Part shown: positions 7,274 through 16,076 of the stretch, piece after piece | Layout of the letters: every line of letters starts with the position of its first letter | How positions within the stretch are numbered: the stretch's first letter is position 1 | Assembly: GCF_900104455.1 (NCBI RefSeq) | Contig: NZ_FNHB01000006.1 | Span: forward strand, 1-64,000 | Direction: 5' to 3' | Source: Dendrosporobacter quercicolus | Lineage (GTDB): Bacteria > Bacillota > Negativicutes > DSM-1736 > Dendrosporobacteraceae | Length of the DNA: 64,000 bases | The notes under the pieces: model-generated | Seen by the model: the letters and a program-made list of their open reading frames with translations, nothing else | Told to the model about the DNA's origin: nothing | Databases searched by the model: none | Translations under genes and position numbers: made by a program

Positions 7274-9250
7274 TTAGAGCTGAAACTTGGATACAGCGGC
7301 CTGCAGGTCGCCGGCCAGTACGGCCAGGCTTTGGCTGGCGGAGGCGATTTGCTGCATGGAGGCGGACTGTTCTTCGGTGGCGGCAGACACGGTTTGTGAT
7401 TCGGCGGCTGTTTGTTTGCTGGTTTTGTCAATATCCTGGATTGCTGTGATCAGGGTTTGGTTGCCGCCGGCAATTGTCCGAATCGATTCGGAGATCGCCC
7501 TGATTTCGGCTGAAAGCTTTAAAACGGCGTCAACAATTTGTTTGAAGGTTTCACCGGTTTGACTAACCAGATTGACGCCGCTTTGGATACCGCTGGCACC
7601 GGCCTGGGTGACAGCAACCACCTGGTCCAGGTTGGTGGCATTTTTAGCAATTAGCACACCGACTTGCTGGGCAGCCTCGTTTGACTGTTCGGCTAGTTTG
7701 CGCACTTCTTCGGCCACGACGGCAAAGCCGCGTCCCTGTTCGCCGGCCCGCGCCGCCTCAATCGCGGCGTTCAGTGCCAACAGGTTGGTCTGGCCGGCAA
7801 GGGCGGAGATGAGAACGATGATTTCACCGATTTCCCGGGAGCTTTGATTCAGTTCGGCAATTGTGGACTGAATGGCGGTGGTATTTTGCCCGATTTTACT
7901 CATTTGCGCAACTGCCTCATTCACCACCTGTCGTCCCTGACCGGCTGCCTGGGCTGTTTCTCCGGCTGCCGCCGCAACATGACCTGCCGTCCGGGAAATT
8001 TGCTCGACTTGTTCGGCCATTGACTGTGCAATGGTCATGATTTGATTGGCTGAATCTGCCTGTTTTTCCGCTCCGAGCGCAACCTCGGTAATTGAGCCGG
8101 CAACCTGATTGGCGGCGTCGGCCGACTGGTTGGCGCTTGCCGTCAGTTCTTCACTGGAAGCGGCCAGTTGTCGCGAATTGTCCTGTACATGCAGGATCAT
8201 GCTCCGCAAGCCGTCTACCATAGCATTAAACCCGGCGGCAAGTTGAGCGATTTCATCTTTCCCGGTTACAGGGGCTTCTACGGTCAAATCTCCATCAGCT
8301 ACTAACCTGACCTGACCAGCTACCGCTTCAATCGGTTTGACCAGACGTTGGGCAAGCAGGTAGGTCAGAGCTACGACCACCAGAATGGATACTGCAATAA
8401 TGCCGGCAAATAACAGCTGCAGCTGGCGCAGCGGCTGATAAATAATTTCCTCAGGAATATGCAGGCTTAGTACCCAGCCGCTGACCGGCAGCTTCCGGTG
8501 TACCATCAGCATGGTTTTTCCCTGTTCGGAATACTGTTCAAGTCCTTGCTCGGAGGCCAGAATTTTTTGCATCAGATCGCTAGATGACTGTAACTCCTGC
8601 ACTTCGGAAAAGTGTTTGGACAAAAAGGCATCATTGGGATGAGCCAGAATGGTTCCTTGGCTGTCCAGCAAAAATGCATAGCCATTTCCCTGGAGAGTAA
8701 TGCTTTTTACATTATCCACCAGCGTTTGCAACAGCACATCGGCACCAATAATTCCCCGCAACTGGCCGGAAGTGTTTTGTAAAGGGATGGAAACAGGCAC
8801 AGCCATTTTTTGCGTAACAAAATCCAGGTAAGGGGCACCAAACGTTAATTTTTTGCTTTCAAAGGCTGTTTTATACCAGCCACGGGTCCGTGGATCATAA
8901 TCGGCCGGCGGCTGCCATCCGCTGCCATCAATCATTTTTCCATCAGTATAACCCAGATAAAGGTCGGAGATTTCCTGGTCAGCAACTTTGTACCCTGACA
9001 GCAGTGACGGCTGAATTTGCGCTTCGTCAGTATTTTGCAGGAGCCCGGCAGTCATCTCGAGCATTTTCCCTTTGCTTAGCAGCCAGCCCTCCAGTTTATT
9101 GCTGTGGGCCAGCAGCTCTGACTGCATTTCGTTCTGCATTCCGGAGATCAATTGTTTTTTAGCAAATAAATAACCTGTGATTGTGGCAAACAGAAGAATG
9201 CATACGGATAAGAACGAAAATACAAGGATTAACTTTAACCTTAATTTCAT
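7274..9250 (-). CDS. Methyl-accepting chemotaxis protein (Cache-HAMP-MA)
   Basis: Transmembrane chemoreceptor of 658 residues. TM1 is at about 7-29, an extracytoplasmic double Cache domain at about 35-275 (with DPRTRGWY and GIIGADVLL blocks typical of small-molecule sensing dCache_1 domains), TM2 at about 280-302, HAMP to about 356, then a long coiled-coil signalling domain. The hairpin tip [20 protein letters not shown] that contacts CheA and CheW is near residue 490. No C-terminal CheR-binding pentapeptide is present. Start ATG has gaaggag upstream. Ligand is unknown; dCache domains often bind amino or organic acids. Confidence 0.95.
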   Translation of the reverse strand: MKLRLKLILVFSFLSVCILLFATITGYLFAKKQLISGMQNEMQSELLAHSNKLEGWLLSKGKMLEMTAGLLQNTDEAQIQPSLLSGYKVADQEISDLYLGYTDGKMIDGSGWQPPADYDPRTRGWYKTAFESKKLTFGAPYLDFVTQKMAVPVSIPLQNTSGQLRGIIGADVLLQTLVDNVKSITLQGNGYAFLLDSQGTILAHPNDAFLSKHFSEVQELQSSSDLMQKILASEQGLEQYSEQGKTMLMVHRKLPVSGWVLSLHIPEEIIYQPLRQLQLLFAGIIAVSILVVVALTYLLAQRLVKPIEAVAGQVRLVADGDLTVEAPVTGKDEIAQLAAGFNAMVDGLRSMILHVQDNSRQLAASSEELTASANQSADAANQVAGSITEVALGAEKQADSANQIMTIAQSMAEQVEQISRTAGHVAAAAGETAQAAGQGRQVVNEAVAQMSKIGQNTTAIQSTIAELNQSSREIGEIIVLISALAGQTNLLALNAAIEAARAGEQGRGFAVVAEEVRKLAEQSNEAAQQVGVLIAKNATNLDQVVAVTQAGASGIQSGVNLVSQTGETFKQIVDAVLKLSAEIRAISESIRTIAGGNQTLITAIQDIDKTSKQTAAESQTVSAATEEQSASMQQIASASQSLAVLAGDLQAAVSKFQL

Positions 9251-9459
9251 ATGAATCTCTCCTTCAGCTTTAATTTTGGGCGTATGCGCAGTTCTGTTTG
9301 CAGGGTATCGGAGCCTTGCTGAAGCTGCATTTAATCACCACAGGAAAATGCTTTATGCTAGTTTCGTGTTCGTTTTATGCTATTCCTGTGCGCGGTCCTG
9401 GTTTGTCGAAAAATAATTTTAGCAAGTAAAGTGTGTCTTTTTTTCGGCAGGAGCCTTAT

Positions 9460-9488
9460 TGTGTCAAGGGGACGGGGTTGTTGACACA
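9460..9488 (+). repeat. REP-like palindrome, copy 2
   Basis: Arms tgtgtcaa/ttgacaca around ggggacggggttg, identical in the core to the copy at 5957-5989. It forms an inverted pair with the copy at 9866-9894, bracketing 377 bp. Confidence 0.75.
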
Positions 9489-9865
9489 GAAAGATTTATA
9501 GTAAGAAGCTGAAATTTAATGTTGCGAAGAAAGATAGTGAAAAAGTGAAGTAGCATGTAATAGCGGAACCTTATTTGTCAAAATAAATCTGGCCAAACCG
9601 TTGTCATCGAAAACACCCTCGACACCTATGACAGCACCGGAAAATACGGAGGCAAACAAAGCGTCCCGAGCATACCTCCCAGGCGGAGGCCTGCTCAGTA
9701 AAGGATTTGATGCGATTAGTAGGTCACCGACGAGCGGCTGTAGGCTTTCTATGTCTACCAGGCCTATTCCACTGGGTGAAAAGACAAGAAAGCGATTATG
9801 AAAACGAACGTAAGAAAAAGAAGTCAATATATGTAATTTGGGATATAAGGCCGGAAATATATATT
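9489..9865. other. DNA between inverted REP-like copies, no recognised gene
   Basis: This segment has open frames on both strands but none with a convincing ribosome binding site or recognisable family. The longest, on the minus strand at 9516-9827, translates to an unremarkable 103-residue product. A plus-strand frame with QTVVIENTLDTYDSTGKYGG near 9590-9650 looks protein-like but is quickly interrupted. The stretch may be an eroded passenger gene. Confidence 0.4.
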
Positions 9866-9894
9866 TGTGTCAACAACCCCGTCCCCTTGACACA
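9866..9894 (-). repeat. REP-like palindrome, copy 3 (inverted)
   Basis: Reverse complement of the copy at 9460-9488, with arms tgtgtcaa/ttgacaca. It sits exactly where the transposase remnant loses its similarity to intact IS1182-type proteins, suggesting the rearrangement or insertion that truncated that gene involved this repeat. Confidence 0.75.
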
Positions 9895-10946
9895 ATCGCT
9901 TTGCGCATCGTAGGGCATGTTTTCCCGCCTGCCGATGTCGCTCTTGTATTTGGGGGTTTTGGCCTTGTCGTGATTGGATGGTTTAATGAAGGCGGTTAGT
10001 CCATTTTTTTCACACCAGCTATAGTTTTCCTCACTTTCAATCCCGCATCTGCTACAGGCTTGGTATAGCCCATTCCTTGGAGCTTTTTCAGCATCGGAAT
10101 CAAGGTCTGACTGTCGCTTCGTTCCTGAGAGATCGCAGCACCTACGATATATTCGGCGTCTACCGCCAAGGTGGCATTGTAGCCGGGTTTTAACTGCCCG
10201 TTTTTCATGTGGTCTTCTTTCATCCGCAGGAAGGTGGCGTCCCGGTCGGTTTTTGAAAAGCTGTTTCGTTCCCCCAAAGCTGTGGTTGTAGTCGTCATAT
10301 TTCTTTTGCCGGACCAGATATTGTTCCACCGTTTCTACCGCCCGCTGCAGTACTGGTTTTCGTTTCCCCTTGCCGTGGACAAAGACGATGCCTTGCTGCG
10401 CTTGCTGAACTTTGAGCCGTTTGCGCAGCTTTTTCAGGTCTTTGGCTTTGATCTTCTGACCGGCGTGAAAGCGCAGCCCCAACGTTGCCGCCAGTACCGG
10501 CAATTCAGCTTTCAGTTTGGCCTGCATCTTTTCCTCATTGGTTTGCGTTGATTTTTTCCAGACAAAGCTGTAGCGGTTGGCATTGGCCTCAAGCTTGGTA
10601 CCGTCAATAAATACGCTTGAGTCGCGTGATCGGGCGCTTTTTCCCGTCCCAACAAATACATGAAGTTGACATCCCGTTGACAGGCCTGTTCGAGCTTACG
10701 GCTGGAATAGATGCCGTTCATGTAACCATATACTGAGATTTTGAATAGACGTTTCGGTGCTCTCTCGATTCTCCCCAGGCGGGAGTACGCGGCATTTAAT
10801 TTGCTGTAATTCATCCTCTCCAATACCGCGCTGAGTAGTCTCACCGAATCGTCTGCCGGGATCATTTCTCCGATGTCCATCGGCAAGACCAGTTGATATA
10901 TATTTGCGTCTGTTGTATAATTTGAGTGTAATTTTTCGGTTCTCAC
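9895..10946 (-). pseudogene. Broken IS1182-family transposase
   Basis: The N-terminal part (from MRTEKLHSNY near 10946) matches IS1182-type transposases, including the DSVRLLSAVLERM and REKAPDH blocks. After APDH there is an apparent internal deletion and frame change; coding resumes around SSVFIDGTKLEANANRY and KMQAKLKAELPVLAA in a different frame. A third frame carries MKNGQLKPGYNATLAVDAEY, and a fourth block KTPKYKSDIGRRENM stops at the REP-like palindrome. The catalytic C-terminal third is missing. The element cannot make a functional transposase. Confidence 0.85.
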
Positions 10947-10962
10947 AAACTGATTTTACAAC

Positions 10963-11000
10963 AAAAAATGGCTCCCGACTACTGTCGGTTGCCATTTTTT
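10963..11000. terminator. Bidirectional hairpin
   Basis: Arms aaaaaatggc and gccatttttt enclose a second stem ccgac/gtcgg with loop tact. T or A runs flank both sides, so it can end transcription in both directions. It separates the transposase remnant from the sensor-kinase remnant. Confidence 0.7.
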
Positions 11001-11425
11001 TGTTTTGAGCCTTTCCTTACTGCGACAGCCCCTTTGCTCATTTGCCTGTACCAAATAATGGTTATGAGCGGGTAAAAAGATAAGGTTATAATGACCGGAA
11101 TAATTGTAAAAACCGCAAATTCTTCTTTCCCATTTAGCTGATAGCTCCGCTGAAGTAACACCATACATTAACTGACTCCAAGGACACAGATAATGAGCAA
11201 GTCCGGAACTTACGGTCATGATAATTTTTAATACTGAAATTATTAAACCTGAATCAAAATTGCCATACCTTATATAAAAGGAATTATATCATCTTCCAGC
11301 AGCACGGAAAGTCCGCCAAGACCACAGAGAAATGCTAATAGAGCAAGGTAGCAGTTCTGCTTTGTACGGTTGGTAATCGCCAATATTACGGTAATTGACC
11401 ATAGGATTACAATAACAAAAATCAT
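10977..11425 (-). pseudogene. Remnant of a sensor kinase-like N-terminal membrane domain
   Basis: Starting at ATG 11425, which overlaps the hydrolase stop as ATGA, the strand encodes MIFVIVILWSITVILAIT and LGGLSVLLEDDIIPF, then stops. A second frame continues with GLIISVLKIIMTVSSGLAHY and SQLMYGV, and a third with EEFAVFTIIPVIITLSFYPL. Together these resemble the multi-helix N-terminal membrane region of some Firmicutes histidine kinases. At least two frameshifts and loss of the kinase part make it non-functional. The family assignment rests on hydrophobic pattern and a few words, so it is tentative. Confidence 0.45.
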
Positions 11426-12372
11426 AGATTTTCAATATAAGCTATGGTATCTCTAGCAATATTTTGTTTACAAAAAACTAGTCCCGTATGGCCACAGCGA
11501 TAAAGCAACCGCTGCGGTCGATTCCACTTTTCCCATAGTTTAGTTGCGTCTTGAAGGTCAATATATTTATCGTAAAGTGCTGAAAACAACAGCACTTTTT
11601 CTTTTGGAATGGCCAATTCAAAGTTGCTGGTATCAAATAATTCCCAATCAATCTTCAATTTGTCGTATATGTACCCATTCTGCTCTAAATCCTGACGTAT
11701 TTTCTTCCCCGGTATACTATACCAAGTTGCATAAGAGAGACTATTAGGTGAAAATACTGTAATCATCCCATCCATGCTTTTTTCGGCAGTTGCGGTAAGG
11801 CTAGCAATAAGACCCCCTAGGCTTATTCCAATTACGATTACCTTAGCGGTGCTTTGGGACTTCAGCCAAAGGATCAAGGCCCGTAAATCACTAACCGCCT
11901 GTTGCATCGAAGTTATAGTTCTCTCTACATTTGCGCTTATGAAAAATTCACCGTTATAGCTGGATAAGTTCTCCTGCCGATTTCTGTGATGAGGTAACGT
12001 AAATAAATAGATATTATACCCCTTGCTCGTCAGCGCATTTAAATAAATGTCCTTGATTCTTTGGTTACCTTGCCGCCAGCCGTGAACTAACACAACATTC
12101 TTGCCAGCTTTAGGGTTATTTAAGTAGAACTCAACGGTAGCAAATTGATTGCTTTTTCCATTATTAATTTCACTTTTGAATTTGAAGAAGCCGGAATCAG
12201 CCTCGTTCATTTCAACATTAGGTAAGTTAGGCTGATTATAAAATTTTTTGTGTTCGCCCTTTGATGGATAAGCTTGCGTATGATTCGTTATAAATTGACT
12301 AACAATACTTTTTTTCCTATGAAGATCATACAAAGCATAACGATCAATTACAGTAGATAATAGCCGGTTCAT
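11422..12372 (-). CDS. Alpha/beta hydrolase
   Basis: A 316-residue serine hydrolase. VLVHGWRQGN near residue 97 forms the oxyanion-hole strand, GISLGG near 185 is the nucleophile elbow, an aspartate in YDKYIDL near 270 is the likely acid, and the histidine in CGHTG near 295 completes the triad. There is no signal peptide. I chose ATG 12372 because gagagga lies about 9 nt before it; the frame is open further upstream without a site. It is the only intact gene in the decaying island and is translationally coupled to the sensor-kinase remnant. Substrate unknown; the fold is shared by esterases, lipases and peptidases. Confidence 0.85.
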   Translation of the reverse strand: MNRLLSTVIDRYALYDLHRKKSIVSQFITNHTQAYPSKGEHKKFYNQPNLPNVEMNEADSGFFKFKSEINNGKSNQFATVEFYLNNPKAGKNVVLVHGWRQGNQRIKDIYLNALTSKGYNIYLFTLPHHRNRQENLSSYNGEFFISANVERTITSMQQAVSDLRALILWLKSQSTAKVIVIGISLGGLIASLTATAEKSMDGMITVFSPNSLSYATWYSIPGKKIRQDLEQNGYIYDKLKIDWELFDTSNFELAIPKEKVLLFSALYDKYIDLQDATKLWEKWNRPQRLLYRCGHTGLVFCKQNIARDTIAYIENL

Positions 12373-12394
12373 TGCACTCGTCCTCTCCCTTTGC

Positions 12395-12601
12395 TTAGTT
12401 AAGCTTATAAGTAAGTAAGCCCAAACCGAGTCCTTCACAGGTGGTTTTATAATTATCTTCCTTTGCCATAAGATAGCGGTAAGTTACATTAAAATCCCAC
12501 TTGCGGTCAATTTCATAACCTATGCCTGCCTCGGCGTTTACCAAGCCGCTGGCACCGCCTATTAATTGCTTCTTCTTTCGCGGCCAAGCTATAACTACCA
12601 A
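12395..12601 (-). pseudogene. C-terminal fragment of an outer-membrane beta-barrel protein
   Basis: The segment from LVNAEAGIGYEIDRKWDFNV to the stop alternates hydrophobic and polar residues as in beta-barrel strands (NVTYRYLM, GLGLGLLTYKL). The upstream part of the gene is missing and there is no start with a ribosome binding site. If correct, it is the last two or three strands of a porin-like or OmpA-like barrel, implying an outer membrane. Confidence 0.45.
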
Positions 12602-12661
12602 AAAAAAGATGTGTTTTTATTGATTTTATATAAAACATTTAGTTCGTTGACTCGTATTTTT

Positions 12662-12775
12662 TCATAGTAAGAAATGAATGCCTAAAAAACCGGCATCAAC
12701 ATTTGTGTTCGCCGTTTGTGGCTCGTAATGCCTATATTGGATGGCAAAATCACCACCTAAGCCGATTGTTAACAT
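12662..12775 (-). pseudogene. Second beta-barrel C-terminal fragment
   Basis: A short minus-strand frame encodes LTIGLGGDFAIQYRHYE and ends AGFLGIHFLL, again with alternating strand residues and an aromatic or hydrophobic end typical of outer-membrane barrels. It lies directly upstream of the first fragment in the same direction but is too different to be a simple duplicate. No start region is visible. Confidence 0.4.
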
Positions 12776-13125
12776 ACGTTCGGTATGCCTCCCTCTCCGC
12801 CTTGCCATACGAAAAATTTCCTTGCCACTATATGATCAAAAAAGCAAATAGTTATTTAATCAATATTTTAAATGTATTAGTATTAAATAGCAATTATTCC
12901 CAGTAATATTGAGGAAAATTTTTGTTTGTTACCGTCAAAAATTATTTTTCGGCCGATTGTAAAATAAAATAGAACAACTAAGAAAAAAGCCCATGGTGAC
13001 TTTTCCTGTTATGGTAGAATGGATTTCTCACACATCCATTCCGGCCAGTTTTCGTTCCTTTTATTTGGTTGCGGCAATAGTTTGGGCTATTTTCAACTAT
13101 TATCCGTTCGGTGGCAGTAAATCCA
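12776..13125. other. AT-rich DNA without a recognised gene
   Basis: No coding region with a ribosome binding site was found. Near 12776-12812 the minus strand contains ggcaaggcggagagggaggc, resembling an internal word of the MITE-like element at 13126-13290; this may be a degenerate partial copy. The rest is low-complexity and AT-rich. Confidence 0.5.
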
Positions 13126-13290
13126 CTAGTGTCTTGGCAAAGTTGTGAATTAGGATTAGACAGTGTAGATTTTTTTGCAATGCAAGGCGGAGGAAGGAGG
13201 CATACCGGGAGTATGCCGACTGACGACAACGCAGCAGTGCGAAAAAAGATACGCTGGCTAAGCTAAGATTTAACTTTGTCAAGACACTAG
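13126..13290. mobile_element. MITE-like element with 19-bp inverted ends
   Basis: The 165-bp segment begins ctagtgtcttggcaaagtt and ends with aactttgtcaagacactag, inverted repeats that differ at one position. Its interior contains further palindromic words (ggcataccgggagtatgcc). It has no coding capacity. Size and ends fit a miniature inverted-repeat transposable element. No clear target-site duplication was seen and no related full-length transposase is in the window. Confidence 0.65.
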
Positions 13291-13542
13291 CACCTTCGCT
13301 CCGGCCCGCATACCACAAAGAAAGGAAAGTTCTTCTATTTTGAAATAGAGAACGTCTATATTTCTTAGTAAAAATTACTTCTCTTTCATTTTTGATATTT
13401 GCCCGGATCAATTTTTCAATGGTTTCTATGCTTTCACCACGTCCTCTTGGCACACGTCCTCTTGACACAGGGCGGCGGGGGCAGGAGATGTTGCGCATTG
13501 GGCGAAATAAGCATTATGAGTCAGTTGTCAAGGAGAATAGAA

Positions 13543-14364
13543 ATGCAGACCCGATTTCAAAGTCATTTCTCGACAATCGTAAAGGCGAATGAAAGCAATA
13601 TTTGGGCGGACAGCTACTATCTCTCAACGCAGCATGAGGCTGCCGGCCATATCCGGGCGAGAACCGCGGATTTTATTATCGAGGCAGCCGGCTGGAATGT
13701 TTATCGTTCCTGCGGGGTGAACGAAACGGGACAGGCGAGTGTAAGCCAGTTAGCCGGTCAGGAGGCTTATTTTAACATTGGTCCCGCTTTAAGCAATGCA
13801 TTTGGGGAAAAGGAGAATTTTCAAAAAGAACTGGTCGCCGAGTGCGTTCGCGGCATCATTCAGGCTGAAACCTATGTATATCAAGCCCGCGGTTTCGAAT
13901 CGCCTGAAAGCTATGACCGGGAATGGAAAAAATTTTACGCAAACTCCTGCCGCTATTACAGCAATTTAGACCGGGTGTCAACCGAATGGCATGAGCATGT
14001 CGGGAAGCAAGCCAGAAAGTCGTTTTTATTCCAGCGCAATAAAACAGTGAGTATCAGTTTCGACAGTGGAAAGCTACTGATAACGGGAAGCTTTAGCGAC
14101 TCATTTCACCAGTTGGCTGTAAACGTGACGCTGGCGGACGGCGTCATAGCCAACTGTACGGGGAATTTATTAAGAGCGCCGGATAACGTGTGTTTCGAAT
14201 CGAAGACCTATCTGACGGAAATAATCGGCCTGAAAATGAGCGAGCTGAATAAGAAGGCGATAGCGAAAGCGCTTGGCGGCTCGCAGGGCTGTATCCATTT
14301 AATTGATATTTTCAGCGAAATGGTCCGGTCATTCGGCTTTTTCACAGCTATTGCCGGAGAATAG
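13543..14364 (+). CDS. DUF2889 domain protein
   Basis: A 273-residue protein assigned to DUF2889 by its C-terminal block (GGSQGCIHLIDIF near residue 250) and overall layout. Function is unknown in the family. The N-terminal half is mixed alpha/beta and soluble; residues around 155-230 form a beta-rich domain (KTVSISFDSGKLLITGSFSD). I chose ATG 13543 because aaggag lies 7 nt upstream; an earlier in-frame ATG lacks one. The gene stands alone beside the MITE-like element. Two tandem copies of cgtcctcttgRcac lie about 90 bp upstream. Confidence 0.75.
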   Translation: MQTRFQSHFSTIVKANESNIWADSYYLSTQHEAAGHIRARTADFIIEAAGWNVYRSCGVNETGQASVSQLAGQEAYFNIGPALSNAFGEKENFQKELVAECVRGIIQAETYVYQARGFESPESYDREWKKFYANSCRYYSNLDRVSTEWHEHVGKQARKSFLFQRNKTVSISFDSGKLLITGSFSDSFHQLAVNVTLADGVIANCTGNLLRAPDNVCFESKTYLTEIIGLKMSELNKKAIAKALGGSQGCIHLIDIFSEMVRSFGFFTAIAGE

Positions 14365-14679
14365 GACAGGACTGGTTTCATATACTGTAAAATCGTGAAA
14401 TAATCTTGCTGTGCTTTCCGGGCGGCACCGAGCGGCGGGCGAGTTGAATATTCGACGCCTCGCGATTTGTCTGAAACGGGATTCAGCGTTAGGTTTGAAA
14501 ATTAGGAATATAGTCCTACAATGTTTTAAGCGGAAGCATACGATAATTATTAATATACGTAAAATTAAAGAAGGACTTTGGGAAGTGGTATAGGAAAAAT
14601 GCGAAAGGAGAGTTGCTTTTATTAAGGGATGAATGTGGATTTATTGCTAAAAATAACTTAACACTGGGGGTCTGATATT
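14365..14679. other. Intergenic region before the seven-gene operon
   Basis: No convincing gene. It should hold the promoter of the following operon, but no clear -35/-10 pair stands out. Confidence 0.5.
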
Positions 14680-15450
14680 TTGAATTTCCAACCAAGGAGT
14701 CTGGGCGAGATTTTAGACAGTACTTTTTCCATGTACAAGGCGCAGTTTAATGTGTATATGAAAATATCGCTGTTACAGGTGCTGGTTTTTACAGTGGGCG
14801 CACTTATCGTTGCCGGCGGCTATTCGGCCATGGGAGAGTCAGGCGTTGTGGTTATCGGCGCAATCATTTTTATAGCCGTTGTTATGGTTAATATCGGAGC
14901 TGTTACTGGTATTGTTCATATTGCCTCAGAACAACTATCCGACCGTCATATTGAAGTGAAGGACGCTTTGCTGTTTGGATTTCGTAAAATCGCGGTGCAG
15001 GTTGCGAGTACTATACTGTATGGTATTGCAATTACGCTTGGATTTATCTTATTCATCCTTCCCGGAATATATCTGGCCAATGCTTTCATCTTATTTATTC
15101 AAGTGAATGCTCTTGAATCGACCGGGCCCTGGGCCGGGCTGAAAAGAAGCCGGGAGTTATCCAAAGGGTCATGGTGGCGTATTGCCGCAATTATATTTTT
15201 AATGAGCCTGTTGGTGGGCATTATGTCGTTGATCATACAATTGCCGTTGAACCTGTTGACGCAGGTATTGTCTTTAGACGTTTTTAGCAAGATGATTGCA
15301 GATAATCTGGTTGCGACAATAACGGGCAGTTTGTTTATGCCGGTTACCGGTATTTCCTATACGCTGTTATATTATGATTTAAGAGTACGTAAAGAAAATT
15401 TTGACCTGCATTCGGCGGTAGAGGCGGTCACCGATACCACTAATTTATAG
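14680..15450 (+). CDS. Polytopic membrane protein (GlpQ-type membrane domain)
   Basis: First gene of a seven-gene operon. The 256-residue protein has about six transmembrane helices and an opening MNFQPRSLGEILDSTFSMYK typical of proteins annotated as glycerophosphoryl diester phosphodiesterase membrane domain. It has no catalytic phosphodiesterase part. Start is TTG at 14680 behind a ggggg-type site. Such proteins commonly neighbour MoxR/DUF58 operons. Role unknown, possibly a membrane assembly factor for the downstream complex. Confidence 0.8.
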   Translation: MNFQPRSLGEILDSTFSMYKAQFNVYMKISLLQVLVFTVGALIVAGGYSAMGESGVVVIGAIIFIAVVMVNIGAVTGIVHIASEQLSDRHIEVKDALLFGFRKIAVQVASTILYGIAITLGFILFILPGIYLANAFILFIQVNALESTGPWAGLKRSRELSKGSWWRIAAIIFLMSLLVGIMSLIIQLPLNLLTQVLSLDVFSKMIADNLVATITGSLFMPVTGISYTLLYYDLRVRKENFDLHSAVEAVTDTTNL

Positions 15451-15452
15451 CG

Positions 15453-16076
15453 GTGCAGAAGATGATCGGTGATACGATGAGCAATGAGCATGCTCGAGCT
15501 GTGCTGGAACAGATTTTAGCCACTCCGGAATTTGCAATTCATAATCTTGGGAAGCGGATAAGCGCTTTTTTATTAGAAAATATGGCGTTAGGCGGTAAAG
15601 GAGTACATGCTGACGATATTTTGGTCATCGGCGGAATTGTTGCAATGATCGCCGGCTTGGCGCTGCTGATTTATTTGCTTCGCTCTATCGTGCCGTTTTG
15701 GCGGGTTATGGTTAAAGAGGCGGAGTGTGAGACCGCGCCAAGTGAATTATTGATTCGTCCTTCCTCTGCTGCGCTGTTAAAACAAGCTGATGAAAATACA
15801 TCCCGGGGGGAGTTTAGAAGTGCTTTACGGGAGATCTATTTAGCGGCTCTGATTGAGCTGAATAACCGCAGTCTGATTGTTTACCAGGCGGCAAAAACCA
15901 ATAGCGAGTATTTAAGGGAAATAAGGCTGCACGCGGCAGATGCGGCAGCCAATTTTCACATTCTGGCAACTTTATTCGAGCATAAGTGGTATGGGCTGGA
16001 AAGCTGCTCCGGAGAAGATGTTAACCAGGGTAAAACGTTATATGCGGCTTTGGCAAAGGGGGAGGAGAATGGCTAA
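15453..16076 (+). CDS. DUF4129-like membrane protein
   Basis: A 207-residue protein with one transmembrane segment near residues 60-80 and a cytoplasmic C-terminal region (ALLKQADENTSRGEFRSALR, then YLREIRLHA) that resembles the DUF4129 domain found after transglutaminase cores. It starts 3 bp after the previous gene. The start is uncertain: GTG at 15453, ATG at 15462 or ATG at 15477 with a weak ggtga ahead. Overlap with the next gene by 8 bp shows translational coupling. Confidence 0.75.
   Translation: MQKMIGDTMSNEHARAVLEQILATPEFAIHNLGKRISAFLLENMALGGKGVHADDILVIGGIVAMIAGLALLIYLLRSIVPFWRVMVKEAECETAPSELLIRPSSAALLKQADENTSRGEFRSALREIYLAALIELNNRSLIVYQAAKTNSEYLREIRLHAADAAANFHILATLFEHKWYGLESCSGEDVNQGKTLYAALAKGEENG

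Noticed and set aside
9516-9827. 103-residue minus-strand open frame between the REP-like copies
   Set aside because: No ribosome binding site, no recognisable family and a composition like random translation; it overlaps equally unconvincing plus-strand frames.
13100-13498. 132-residue minus-strand open frame across the MITE-like element
   Set aside because: It is read through the element's inverted repeats and the upstream region of the DUF2889 gene, with no site for translation.
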